Part shown: in pieces, positions 1 through 11,100 of the stretch
Numbering within the stretch: the stretch's first letter is position 1
Layout of the letters: each line of letters starts with the position of its first letter
Assembly: GCA_026770575.1 (NCBI GenBank)
Contig: MU657202.1
Location: 153,853-197,289, forward strand
Reading direction: 5' to 3'
Source: Pelagophyceae sp. CCMP2097
Lineage: Eukaryota; Sar; Pelagophyceae
Length of the DNA stretch: 43,437 nucleotides
Translations under genes and position numbers: made by a program
Notes under the pieces: model-generated
Databases searched by the model: none
Told to the model about the DNA's origin: nothing
What the model saw: the letters and a program-made list of their open reading frames with translations, nothing else

Positions 1-233
1 TCGCCCGTCGCGCCCTCCACGGGACCCCTCCGAACTGACTACCCTCGCCCACGACCGACCTACCCTCGCCCACGACCTCACCGAATCCCTCTTATACACC
101 AGCTCCGAAGCCCGGCGACCCCTATTTAAACAGTGGGGTACTACAGAAGGGTACTACAGCGCCGTTGCCCCTCGTTCAACGTTTTTTTTAACGGTCAGTT
201 TCAGCCAGCAAAAACGAATCGCGAGAGAAAAAG
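1..233. other. 5' flank of the ARL3 gene
   Basis: No gene is visible here. A near-perfect direct repeat (CTACCCTCGCCCACGACC, at about 40-57 and 61-78) lies near the left edge. A TATTTAAA box sits at 123-130, about 100 bp before the ARL3 start codon, so this is probably the ARL3 promoter. The TATA assignment is inference from position and sequence only. Confidence 0.35.
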
Positions 234-1250
234 ATGGGTCTCCTCGTGCGTCGGCGGCGTCCGCGCGTGCTGGTGGTCGGGGGCGCGGCTCGAGAGGCCG
301 CGTCGCCGTCAGCGAGCGCGCTCGTCGGGCGGAGCCGCTCTCTGTTGAGAGCCCTCTTTTATAAAAAGGCTGCGGCAGGACCGCCGTTTGCTCCAATTGC
401 GCACTCACCCGCGCCCCCCACCGTAGAATCTGCTCCGCAAGCTCAAGCGCAGCGACAATGAGGCGCGCCTCCTCGTCCTCGGCCTCGACAACTCGGGCAA
501 GACGACGATCCTGAAGAAGCTGCGCGCGGCCGCGTCAGGGATGGAAACCCAACCGCCGCGCGGCGCGACGGTGCCACGGCGGGCGGCATCCGGGACAAGC
601 GGGCGCAGGACTGCCGCCGCATTGCGCGGGCCTCGGTCGACCCCGGCCGCTTGACGGTGACGGTGACTGGGTAGGTCCGAGGAGGACATTACGCACATCA
701 TGCCGACGCAGGGCTTCAACATCAAGTCATTGATGCAGGACAACTTCAAGCTCAACGTCTGGGACATTGGCGGCCAGAAGTCGATCCGGCCGTACTGGCG
801 CAACTACTTCGACCAGACGGACGCCCTCATCTACGTCCCTCTGCGGCGCCGACGCCCGGGAAAACCCCTTTTCGGCCCGGCGCCGACGCCGCCGGGCCCT
901 CTATGCGGTCCGGCCGCGGCGCAGAAAGGCTCTCTATCGGTCTTGCGCGCTCGATTCTCTGGCGGTAGGTGATCGACGCGGTCGACACGCGACGGATCGA
1001 GGAGACGGTGACGGAGCTGGGCCAGCTGCTCGACGAGGCCAAGCTGCAGAATATCCCGGTCCTGATCTTTGCCAACAAGTGCGACCTCTCTTCGGCGATG
1101 AATTCCGAGGAGATTACGGACGAGCTCCCGAAGGAGCAGTTCCTCAACCGCCCCTGGAAGGTCGTCGCCTGCTCGGCAAAGTCGGGCGAGGGACTCTCCG
1201 AGGGCATGGAGTGGCTCGTCACCGAGCTCAACAACGCCGAGCGCAGCTAG
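234..1250 (+). CDS. ARL3: ARL3-type ADP-ribosylation-factor-like small GTPase (four exons)
   Basis: Exons 234-245, 427-533, 675-834 and 969-1250 join in phase to a 186-residue protein; ARL3 is normally about 182. It starts MGLLNLLRKLK, with the N-terminal amphipathic helix of the ARL2/ARL3 group. G-box motifs are all present: P-loop GLDNSGKTT, switch I around [19 protein letters not shown] and [11 protein letters not shown]3 is known to release lipidated cargo from UNC119/PDE6D carriers in cilia, so the gene implies a flagellate or ciliary ancestry. The first exon is only four codons (MGLL) before a GTGCGT donor. All introns are GT-AG and the reading frame is intact. ARL2 is the main alternative, but switch I and the interswitch fit ARL3 better. 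Confidence 0.9.
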
Positions 1251-1734
1251 AGGACGTGCAGCTAGAGGACGGACGGTTGACGGCGGCGAGGCGAGCGAAC
1301 CGCGGGGCGAGCGAACCGCGGGGCGCGCGCCGCCGCGGCCGCCTCCGCACGCAGTCGCAGAGGCCGCGGGCTCCACCGGCGTCGCACCAAGCATGCGCCG
1401 CAACACCCCCGCTTCCGTGCACACTTTCCCCTTTTTTATATTTTAAATCAAACTGCTCAATTTGAAAAGACCGCACCGCCGCGCGGGCCGCGCGCCCAGA
1501 AGAAGGCGAGCATACGAGAAGGCCCTGCGAAAAGCGGGCGAACCGCCCGAGATTCCCTCGGCAGCTGCTGCGCAGAGTCGGCACCTCGGGCCGGGTACCC
1601 GCGTGCGGTTCATTTTAGCGATATCATCTCTTTGGTGGTTCTGCATCTTGGTGACGGCCCTCCTCACGCACGCTCGCTTCGCCCTATTCCCCGTACTCGT
1701 GCATTGCATCAGCGCGCCGTACGTCGAGGTGTCC
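1251..1734. other. intergenic, ARL3 to HINT
   Basis: No gene seen. It holds a short direct repeat (GCGAGCGAACCGCGGGGC type, about 1293-1325) and an AT-rich patch TTTTTTATATTTTAAATC near 1432-1450 that could serve ARL3 3' processing or the HINT promoter. An open frame continues upstream of the HINT start in phase, giving a possible hydrophobic N-terminal extension (about 1612-1734), but the ATG at 1735 fits the family better. Confidence 0.4.
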
Positions 1735-2426
<692 letters not shown>

Positions 2427-2712
2427 GGGACGCGCCCCCCGAGGACCGCGCCATCGTAACAAGCGTCGATGCAGCGCACCCTCGTACCGCCAGCCGTGAC
2501 AAACCTCGTACGCGAGCCGTATCAAAAGCAGCGACCGGACGCGAAAGGGCCGCCTCCTTTCGGCGTTGGTCGCATACCCGAGGCACCTGGGCGTCGCTAC
2601 CGTCGACCGCCTCGAAAAAAAAAGAAACTGTTCGGTCGCTGAAAAGCAACGGTGACGTCGCCGAACGCGCCCGAACTCAGCGGCCTTCCCGTCGGACGCG
2701 TCGGACGGGACC

Positions 2713-3544
2713 ATGTCGGCTCTCGCGGTGGCGGGCGCTCCGGGTGCGGAGGAGCCGCAGTTGACGGGCGACGACGTGATCCGTATCTTCAAGCAGCAGA
2801 AGAGGGAAGCGCAGCATATGATTGCCAAAATCTCAGAGTTGGAGCACGAGCTCGGTGAGCGGCCGCGTCGGGGCCCAAAGACGACCGTCCCGGGGACGGT
2901 GGCGAGCGCGGAGCCCCTGCCCGCGTGCGCCGCGAGGAACCCCGGCCGTGCGACGCGGCGCGGGCGACTCTGCAGCGCGCCGGCCGCCGCCGCACCACGC
3001 CCCATCCGCACGATGACGGCTAGGCGAGCACGAACTCGTCATGACGTCCGTCGCCAAGCTCGCGCCGGAGCGCAAGGCGTACGACCCCGCGTCCACGCCG
3101 ACGGCAGGGTTTCTTTACGTTTTGAACGCGCGCCGGACCGCCTTTGCTTAGGTTCCGATTAGTCGGCGGCGTCCTCGTCGAGCAGACGGTGGGCGAGGTC
3201 ATCCCGAAGATCACGGAGAACCAAACGAACATCCAGAAGCGAGTCGCCGTCGCCGGGCGGGGGCGGCGCCGGTCCTATTTCCTCCGTGCCTTTGCTGCCG
3301 TCGTCGTCGACGCGCGCGCGTAGGACGCTGGAGCAGCTCAAGACGATGCTGCAGAACAAGCAGGACCAGGCGGCGGCGTGGAAGGACAAGTACGATTCGA
3401 GCACCCTCGAGCACCCTCGAGGATTTCATCGATAGGTACGGTATTCGCACGCAGCAGGAGCACGACGTCGAGTCCAAGACGCGCGAGGCGGCGGGCCAGC
3501 CGAACAAGGGGCCCGCCGGCGGCGCCACGGGCTTGCTCGCGTAA
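2713..3544 (+). CDS. PFDN2: prefoldin subunit 2 (five exons)
   Basis: Exons 2713-2854, 3024-3078, 3152 to about 3271, 3324-3389 and 3436-3544. Prefoldin is the jawed hexameric chaperone that passes nascent actin and tubulin to CCT. The beta-type core is clear: two coiled-coil helices (from DDVIRIFKQQKREAQHMI and from TLEQLKTMLQNKQDQAAAW) around the hairpin FRLVGGVLVEQTVGEVIPKI. The tail ends GGATGLLA. The end of exon 3 is the one uncertain junction: the best alignment would join NIQKR directly to TLEQLK, but that needs a non-GT donor at 3242. The first in-phase GT donor is at 3272 and would add about seven basic residues. The last intron is only 46 bp. The 3' end overlaps the opposing pseudouridine synthase frame. 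Confidence 0.85.
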
Positions 3545-4609
3545 GGCGCCCGGCGCCCCCGAATCGTAAAGTCGTCCAACCTTTCCCGTCGCAGTCCGGC
3601 GGATCACCCGAGGCCATCGTGTCGCCGCCCCAGACAATGCAGCCCCAACGAGTCCCGCGCAGTCGGTCCGGTCGGTTACAAAGGCGTAGCCGAGTGGGGC
3701 TGGAAACGCGTCGAGGCTTCTTGCGGCGGCGCCGACGACTTGGACGGGCGCTTCGGTTTGGAAGAGGCGGAGGCGCTGCAGCGGCGGCGCCAGCTTCGGC
3801 GCTTCGTCACTTTGGAGTAAAGCGTCGTCGCCAAAGAGCCGTTTTGAGAGCGTCTCGCGGCAGCGCTGCGAGGTGAACTCGGAACCGATTGAAGGCGGGC
3901 ACAGGAGCTGCAACACCGGCGACCCTGGGAGCTCGAGGCGGATCGCGGTTGCGTGGAGGTAGAGAGATCGGTCCGCGTCGGCTGCGCCGCCGCCGCCGTA
4001 GTACTCGTCGCCGAGCACGGGCGCGCCGAGCGACTTGAGGGCGACTCTTATTTGATGCGTCTTGCCAGTGACGGGCCGGCAGATGAAGAGCCTCCTTGCA
4101 AGAAGCGCGTCGTCGGCGCCGAGGCCCGCGGCGGCGAAGTGCGTCACCGCGGCGTCTTCCTGCGACCTGAGGAGCTTCCAGGCCGCGCGGCGCGCCTTTG
4201 CCATTTGGCCCGAGACGGTGCCCATCTTCTTCGAAGGGATCTTCGCTGACAGCGCGACGTAGATCTTCCCGACGCGCCGCTCACGGAACGCGGCGGCTAC
4301 ATCCGCCGCCGTGGCGGAGCCCTTGGCCAGGATCAATAGGCCGGATGTGGGCTTGTCCAGGCGGTGGCAGAGGTGGAGGCGCTCGCCGTTGTCGTCGCCT
4401 TCGCCGCGCAGCAGCCGCTGCGCCCGTAACAACGTCAGCACGCCGGCCTCGCCGGCCTCGTCGTGCACGCAGACGCCGGGCGGCTTGTCGACGACGACGA
4501 GGCGCTCGCACTCGTGCACCACCGGGATGAAGCGCCCTGTAGACGCGGGCACCGCGGTCAAACCGACGGCCACCGCGGCGCACACGCAGACGAGCCAGGA
4601 CCGGAACAT
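3338..4609 (-). CDS. RluA-family pseudouridine synthase
   Basis: A single open frame of 423 codons. The first 26 residues (MFRSWLVCVCAAVAVGLTAV...) look like a signal or organelle-targeting leader. The RluA/RPUSD catalytic motif CHRLDKPTSGLLILAK is intact, with the nucleophilic aspartate, followed by the usual KIYVAL strand and the GKTHQIRVALKSLGAPVLGDEYYG segment. The enzyme family isomerises uridine to pseudouridine in rRNA, tRNA or mRNA. The catalytic fold ends about residue 240; beyond it is a poorly recognised extension. The last 70 or so codons lie antisense to prefoldin exons 4-5 and look like shadow sequence, so the true stop may be reached earlier through an unrecognised intron near 3550-3620. 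Targeting to plastid or mitochondrion is inference. Confidence 0.78.
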   Translation of the reverse strand: MFRSWLVCVCAAVAVGLTAVPASTGRFIPVVHECERLVVVDKPPGVCVHDEAGEAGVLTLLRAQRLLRGEGDDNGERLHLCHRLDKPTSGLLILAKGSATAADVAAAFRERRVGKIYVALSAKIPSKKMGTVSGQMAKARRAAWKLLRSQEDAAVTHFAAAGLGADDALLARRLFICRPVTGKTHQIRVALKSLGAPVLGDEYYGGGGAADADRSLYLHATAIRLELPGSPVLQLLCPPSIGSEFTSQRCRETLSKRLFGDDALLQSDEAPKLAPPLQRLRLFQTEAPVQVVGAAARSLDAFPAPLGYAFVTDRTDCAGLVGAALSGAATRWPRVIRRTATGKVGRLYDSGAPGALREQARGAAGGPLVRLARRLARLGLDVVLLLRANTVPIDEILEGARGCSNRTCPSTPPPGPACSAASS

Positions 4610-4793
4610 GCCGACGGTGGACGGCCGGGGGCGCGTCTCGATGCGGAGACCAAGGACCTCGACGTCTATATAGATCTATGCGCTCGCGTCGCGTCGTCCA
4701 CACCCGGGCCCCCGGGGGCGCCTCGACTCGTGCGCGTCCGTCGCCGAATCGGCCTTTCCGATATTTTGGCGAAGATTTAGTGAATTTTAAAAC

Positions 4794-4824
4794 TCAACGG
4801 GTCAACGGGTCAACGGGTCAACGG
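4794..4824. repeat. 8-bp tandem repeat, unit TCAACGGG, 3.9 copies
   Basis: Copies begin at 4794, 4802, 4810 and 4818, the last one lacking its final base. It lies about 190 bp upstream of the pseudouridine synthase start codon on the opposite strand. Confidence 0.9.
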
Positions 4825-4924
4825 CTGTTCGCGAATTCGAAGCCAAAATCAAATACAATTGTACGCCCCGACGGTCGTCGCGCAACGACAGGGACCAAAT
4901 CGACCATAAAATTACGCCTCCAAA

Positions 4925-4944
4925 GAACGTTCCTCGGAACGTTC
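4925..4944. repeat. perfect inverted repeat GAACGTTCC-TC-GGAACGTTC
   Basis: Two 9-bp arms separated by 2 bp. Each arm contains the smaller palindrome AACGTT. The same AACGTTCC core recurs in the 64-bp duplicated unit at 20252-20379. It could be a dimeric factor site or a hairpin; no function is shown. Confidence 0.7.
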
Positions 4945-5651
4945 TATTAGCAGGTACAGACCAACAAATCCTTGGGGTGAGCCCCTACGGGGGCCCTTAC
5001 CGGTATACCATGCGCAACGAACCACATCGACCAGCCCCGCAAGAAGGCGGGGTCCTCTCTTGCAGAGATGCCGCCACGACGCCGACGATTCGACCATAAC
5101 GCCACGACGCACGACTCTCCCTCGCGTACGCGCCTCACGGACCCCCACTGGTGCCTCCGACTGCCTTCGCTCATTAAAGCATCCTTTCACGAGCGTGAAA
5201 ATGACGCAGAAGGAATCCCCCACGGTGGGCTTCCCAGGACCCTGGCAGGGGGACGGTTCGTGCCAAGTACATGTACATGTACGAGGTTGAATCTAAAGTA
5301 CGAGGTCAAACTATTGCGACGCTCTCAATGCGGCCGGTGGCATGAGACTGACGGAGACGTTTCAGGGCCCGCCCTCTCCACGACGCGGGCGAGGGGCAGC
5401 CTCGTTTGGGGCCTCGCTTCCAAAAGACCGTGTTTTCTTCCACGCAGGATTCGACCGTGAGACCGACAATGAAGCAGACAGTCCTCGAGAGAGAGCATCG
5501 CGATGCATTGCCTCTCACGAGCTGGTGCCACCGGCGCCCCTCCGAGTCCGGGTGGGACGGCGCCCGGTGTGTCTTTCTGTACGTGTAAGAAGTTGAACTT
5601 GGGACGTCTTCCAAAATTAGGGCTCATTCCTGGATCTTCGACTGCGGGTCC

Positions 5652-7962
5652 TCACAGCTCCTGCGTCGCTCTGTGCGCTTCGCGCTCGGCCACCTGCATC
5701 TTGTAGAGGTCCCGGTCCTCCGGCGTGAGGTGGCAGAGCTCGGGGAGGTGGAAGGGGACGGCTGCGACCTGCTGGACCCATCTCATCATGGGCTGGACCT
5801 TTGAGATGCCGGAGTAAAAAATAAACGGCGGCCGTTTCCGAGTCGCCGGCAGCATCAAAAGCGTCGGCAGCTCGGCGGCGCCGAGAGCGTGGCCTTCCAA
5901 AGGCGGCAGAACGTCGGACGCGTCGAAGCGGGCAACGACCAAAGCGGGCAAGCCAAAGTCGGCAAACCTCTCCGCCAGCTTCTTGTAATACACGGCCATC
6001 CCAGCGCAGCTCGCGCACTCGCGCGAATGGAAGAGCACGAGGACGTCCTTCGTCTCGTCGAGAGCGATGCTCTGAAAGTTGGAAGCGTTCAGTTCGACGA
6101 CGTGGTCCTCAAAACCGCGCGCCGCGACACCCAACGACGACGAACCGAACTGCTCCGAGATGCCGACGCGCTCGGCGGGCGGCTCCTTTCGCGGTCTTCG
6201 CTTGGGGACGGCGGCCGTGGTCGAAGAAGCGCGCTGCACGGCGTATCTCTTCGAGTCGGCGGTCGTCCGCAGCCGCTTGGTCAAAAACGCGCCGATAAAG
6301 TCGCGCAGCGCACCGCGCTCGATGCTACAGGCGTATGTTTGCGTAGACACTCTCGGGCAATCATACAAAGACTCACGGAAGATCGTCGGGGTACGGCGCC
6401 AAGACTCCAACCTCGTTGGTGTTGAAAGCCAGAGCGGGCAGCCGCTCCGCCCCTCCAAAGAGCCCCAAAGACTTCATGCGGTCCGCGTACTGGTGGCCGT
6501 CCAAGTACGCAAAGGCGACTCGGTGCGAAAACGATCCGTCCAAGCGGCACGCCTCCAACTCCCTCACCACGTCGTCGTTAAAGAGCCCGCCGCTCTTGCC
6601 ACCGACAAAAGATGCGTTTGATCGGTCGTGGCTCCGCAGGTCCAGGAAGAGGAGCAGCATTGGGAGCAGGAGGGCCTCGTACCGCGCAAAGTTGGAAGCA
6701 GTGAGCTCGCCCACGAGCCTACACCGCGAGGCCATTCTGGTGCACATCGAGGCCGGCGAAAGGACGCCGCGTTTCACGGGAGTGAAGATCGTTCGACCCA
6801 GAGCGCGAGCCTGTTTTTTCGGCCCTTGTCAGAGGCAGTCCAGGAGACGACGGGACTCGCCCGCCGTCCAATTCGTCCAACGTCGTCTTGGCCACGGCGC
6901 CGTCGTCGTCGCGCCGCAAAGCGGCGGACGGCGTGCGGTCGACCCAGTCGGCGTCGGCAAAGGCCGCGCTCAGCTCGCTACTCCGCACGGCCCCAAAGTA
7001 CGCCGTGCGCCGCGGCCGCAGTTTGGTAGCAACGTCCTGGAACTCGACCCACTCTTCGTCGTCGACCTACGTCGATGTCTTCGAGGGGCCGCCTCTGAGG
7101 CATCTCCTGGGGAGCTCGAGGGAGACGCACGCCTGCGCCGTCGGAAAAAAAGCCGACGACGGCCGAGGACCCACGCGGCCGGGCCGCCGGCGTCGCCTCC
7201 GCCTCGTCCTCGTCGACGCCGCGCTCCACGCGCAGCGCGGCGCGGGCCTTGCGTACGCGCGTGTCGTCGCCTAATTTCGCGCGTGCGGGCCGCGCGGGCG
7301 CCACGCGCGCGGGCCGCTCACTGGGCAGGCCGAAGAAGTCTGCGACGTCTTGGACGGATCGCAGTTCGGCTACGGGCGGCGCCTGGAGCTTTTCAGCGTA
7401 CGATACGAGCGCTTCCGCCGTGTGCGGCCCGTCGAAGACCTTTGCCGCGGCGCCGCGGCGGTAGACGACGATTACGGGCAGGCTGCCGACGTCGAATTCC
7501 GCCAGAACCGCGCGCAAAGCCTCGTCATCGGCGTCGGCACGGGCAAAAGCAACCTTGAGCTTTCGCAGCGCGGCCGCCGCCAAAGCGTACTCGCCCTCGC
7601 TCGCGATGCATTTCAGGCAGCTGCGCGACGAGTAGCCCACGAATAGAAGCGGCAACTTCGCACGGATCGAAGACCTGCCCGGAAGGCCGTCAAGGCCGGC
7701 AGGACGAAGCAGACGGACACATGACGGCCCCTGCGGCCCACGCCGCTCACAGGTTCTTGGCGGTGACGTTGAAGTGCCCCGCGGTGAGGATCGGGACGAA
7801 GTCGGCCATGCCCGGGACGACTGGATGGCTGCAGTCGTCTGATACCCAGCCCGCTTGGCAAGTACACGAGAAGTCGAGGCACGAGCCGTGACCCGAGCAG
7901 CCGTTGAAACAGACCTCTGCCGCCCACGCGCGCAGCACCAAGGCCAGCGATAACAACCGCAT
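5652..7962 (-). CDS. secreted PDI/thioredoxin-family protein with an EGF-like module (five exons)
   Basis: Exons on the minus strand: 7962-7751, 7674-7131, 7066-6852, 6718-6377 and 6324-5652, all phases matching, 661 residues. Order of parts: signal peptide (1-15), six-cysteine EGF-like module (C18 to C44, ending CTCQAGWVSDDC), a thioredoxin domain with active-site CLKC (90-93), a central redox-inactive thioredoxin-like stretch, a linker entering at PLVGELTASNF, another inactive region, and a last thioredoxin domain with CASC (541-544) and the cis-proline segment LPTLLML. Such proteins form or isomerise disulfides in the ER lumen. The C-terminus ATQEL is not a KDEL-type signal, so the protein may be secreted or retained by a partner. 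The ECASC active site recalls TXNDC11, but I do not claim orthology. It shares a 187-bp divergent promoter with the LRR gene. Confidence 0.82.
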
Positions 7963-8148
7963 TGTCGCACCACCGCCGACGCGAAGGGGCCGCGCCTCGG
8001 CGGGGTCAAATTTTGGGCGAGCGGATCTAGCGTATTTTCAGCGATCTCTTCTCTCTCGCAACGGTGACCACGCCGCACTTGTTGAGGAAGGGCCCGTCGG
8101 CCTCCGCCGACCGCCGGCGCCGCTGGGCCGTTCGAGGGCGGTGGCGGC

Positions 8149-11100
8149 ATGGCCAAGACTGCGAAAAAGGCGCCGAATAGCCAGCCGACCAAGCCCAGCA
8201 AGCCCGCGGACCCGGGGCCGACCAAGCCCGCGGGCCCGGGGCCGACCAAGCCCGCGGGCCCGGCGCCGACCAGGCCCGCGTCGTCGTCGGCGGTGCGATG
8301 ACACCCGCGCCGTATATGCTCGAGGTAAAGACGTAGGCTCGGAAGCGCAAGTTGGCCGCGCGGCCGACTTCGGCGCCGTTGCGGCAAGCGGAGTTCGCCG
8401 ACCTCGTCCAACACGACCCCGCGACCGTCGCGCGCGCCATCCGCCTCGCATGCGACTTCCACGAACTCACCGTCGCAAACGCCCACGCCGACCGGCGAAG
8501 CTCGGAACTCCGGCCGCCCATGTCGCCCCTGGCGTCGCCGATACCGACGGCGGCGTCGGCGGACGCCGCGCGAAAGGAGGCCGCGGCGATCATGGAAGGC
8601 TCCGGCGGCGCTCGGCCCATCAGCCGAACCCTCGACCTACAAGCCCGCACCCTCGGCCTCGCCGACGCGGGCAGCCGCGTCGCCGACCTCGCGGCGCGCG
8701 CGAGAAAAGTGCGGTCCCCGCCCTATGCCCTTCAACTCTCGACGCCGCCCCGTATAGGAGCTGCCGCAGTCGCTGGGCGCGTGGACGGAGCTTTTGCTGA
8801 AGCCGGCGTACGACGAGCGCGACCGGGCGAAGAAGCAGTCTTTGATAGACATCGCAACAGCCAAGAGGTTCCGCGGCCGGCCCGGCGGCGCGCCGGCGCT
8901 GCGGCTGCCCCCGCGGCTGCCCGCCGCCGGCGCGCCGGCGCCTGCCGCGCCGGCGCCTGCTGCCGCGCCGGAACCGGTGCGCTGCGCGACGTTTGGCACA
9001 GCCGACAGTTCCCCACCGGAGCCGGAGTCGAGGCGAGCGACGTTCGAACAATTCCAAGCCTTCGAATCCGACGCGGCAATGTTCGAAGCGTTCGACACCG
9101 CGGCCGGCGGCGCGCCCCCGGCCGGCGGCGCGCCCGGCGCGGAGCCGCCGCGCAGCCCTATCCGGCGACCGCCGGCGCTCGGTATTAGGGCGCCGCAGTC
9201 GGCGGGCGCCGGGGCGGCGCCCGCGCGCGCGATGCGCGACGGCGCACGCGCGTTGCGCGTTGGCGCACGCACGTGCGTCTGCCCGCCGCTCGCCCCGGCG
9301 GACGCTCGCGAGCCCCGCCGTCCGCCCCGCCGTGCGCCGCGAGCGTCTGCCACCACCTTTATGATAGGCGGACGCCGGCGGCGGATCCGGCTGCGGCGCG
9401 GGCGGCCGCGTTTTCCCCCCGCGGGGCGCCCTTGCCGAGGCCGGCCAAGTTCGTTTCCCGCGAGGTGCCCGCGGCGCTCGCTGTGGCGCGGCCAAGCCTC
9501 GTCGACGTCTTTGCGGATAAGCAGCACGCAACACAAGTCGACGTGGACATTCGATCAGAAGCCTTGGATTATCTCTTCGCCCGACGGCAGCTGTCGCCGC
9601 GCAGGCGCGTGAGAGATTCGCTCGTCGCGGGCGCCGAGTCACTGGTCCTGGACGACTACGGCCTCTCCGACGAGTACTCGCGCGTGGTGATCGAGGCGCT
9701 CCAAGGCCGAGACTTGTTAAGACACGTCTCCGTGCGCAACAACCGCCTCACCGCCCTCGGCCTGGCGCAGCTCGTGACGGCGCTCCCCGCGGGCGTCGTC
9801 ACCTTAGACCTCTCGGGCAACCGCCAGGGCTGCGTCAACGTCGAGGCCGGCGGCGCGCTGGGCGAGGCGTTTGCGTTGACGAAGTGCACCGTCGAGAAGC
9901 TGGTGCGTGCCTCGTCTTCCCACTCGGGGTTTCCCTTTGTGAGCCTTTCCTGGTTTCCGCGCGCGCGACGAGTCCGCGTAGGGGCTCGCGTCTGCGTCGT
10001 TACGGTCCAGCGACTGCGTGGCCCTCGTCTCCGGCCTCGTCGCGCGCAAAGTGAGTAATCTCTACCACCTCGACCTCTCAAGGAACGACGTCGGGGCAGT
10101 CGGCTGCGCCGCCATTGCGTAAGACCCTCTCAAAACCTGCCGCAGCAAGGAACGTGCGTACCAGGTTCCTGCTCGACCCGGCGACGGCGCGGCTGCGTCA
10201 CCTGTTGCTCGCCTGGAACAACATCACTTCCCCGGCCGCGGAGCACGTCCTCCGCGCCTTGCTGCCGCGGCGAGGCAACGAAGCAACTCTTATCACTCTG
10301 GACTTATCATGGAACTGCATCGGCGGCGGCCGAGACCTATCGCGAACCGCCGACGCCACGCCGCGGGCTACAACGCAGTCGAGGCCGGGCACGACGGCGC
10401 GGGAACCGGCGTCGCCGGCGCGGCTGGGGTCGCTTTCGAGGCCGGATCCGCGGCCGGGCACGTCTCCCGCGAGGCCGGCGCTGTCGTCGCGCAGGTCTCG
10501 GACATTCAGCGACGACGGCCCGGAGGCGGGGCCGAAGAGCGACGCTTCCGCGGTGGAGCTGCTGGCGGCGGTGCTGCGCCAAAACACGACTTTGACGCAC
10601 CTCAGCGTGGCGTCAAACAACCTCGCCAAAGCGCACGTCGATATGCTCGCGGCGGCGCTCTCCGCGAACGAAAGTCTCGTCGGTCTACACTTTGACGGCA
10701 ACCACTCCGTCGTCAGCTCGCGCCGAAGAGTCGAATGGGCGGGCGATTCAATTTCTGACTCGAAACCGCAGTCGACGGAAAGCATATCGCGGCACCTGCG
10801 CGGCGAGGCCGCGTCATCCATCTTCGCGCCCGCGGGCACCCTTTCTGCGGCGGGGTCGCCTCCCTCGAATGCTCCCCGCCGACGCCGCAGGGAGCCCGCG
10901 GCGGCTTGCTGGATTTGCGGCGGCTGGACACTCCGAAGCTTCGCCTGCCGCGCCCCAAAAGTCGTCGAGCAAGTCCAGGTCCACTTGGCCATCGACGGCT
11001 GGGTACCGACGCCCTGCGTCGCCGTCGGGCATTTGGGCGACGTCGTGGAATGGCAAGCGGAGCGCGTGCTGCCGCCGTCGCTCGAGGCCCACGAGTTCTT

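Larger units (their letters stand above)
4610..5651. other. 1-kb intergenic region with short repeats
   Basis: No gene I can support. It lies 5' of the pseudouridine synthase and 3' of the PDI-like gene. It is AT-richer at 4750-4950. Visible structure: an 8-bp tandem repeat at 4794-4824, a perfect inverted repeat at 4925-4944, and ATGTACATGTAC near 5270. Open frames of 60-130 codons on both strands show no motif, and their composition resembles shadow ORFs. A splice-like TTCCACGCAG at about 5438-5447 is not attached to anything convincing. Confidence 0.5.

Noticed and set aside
5068..5614. 130-codon plus and 102-codon minus frames in the 5-kb intergenic region
   Set aside because: No family motif, no convincing start context or introns, and the two overlap each other.
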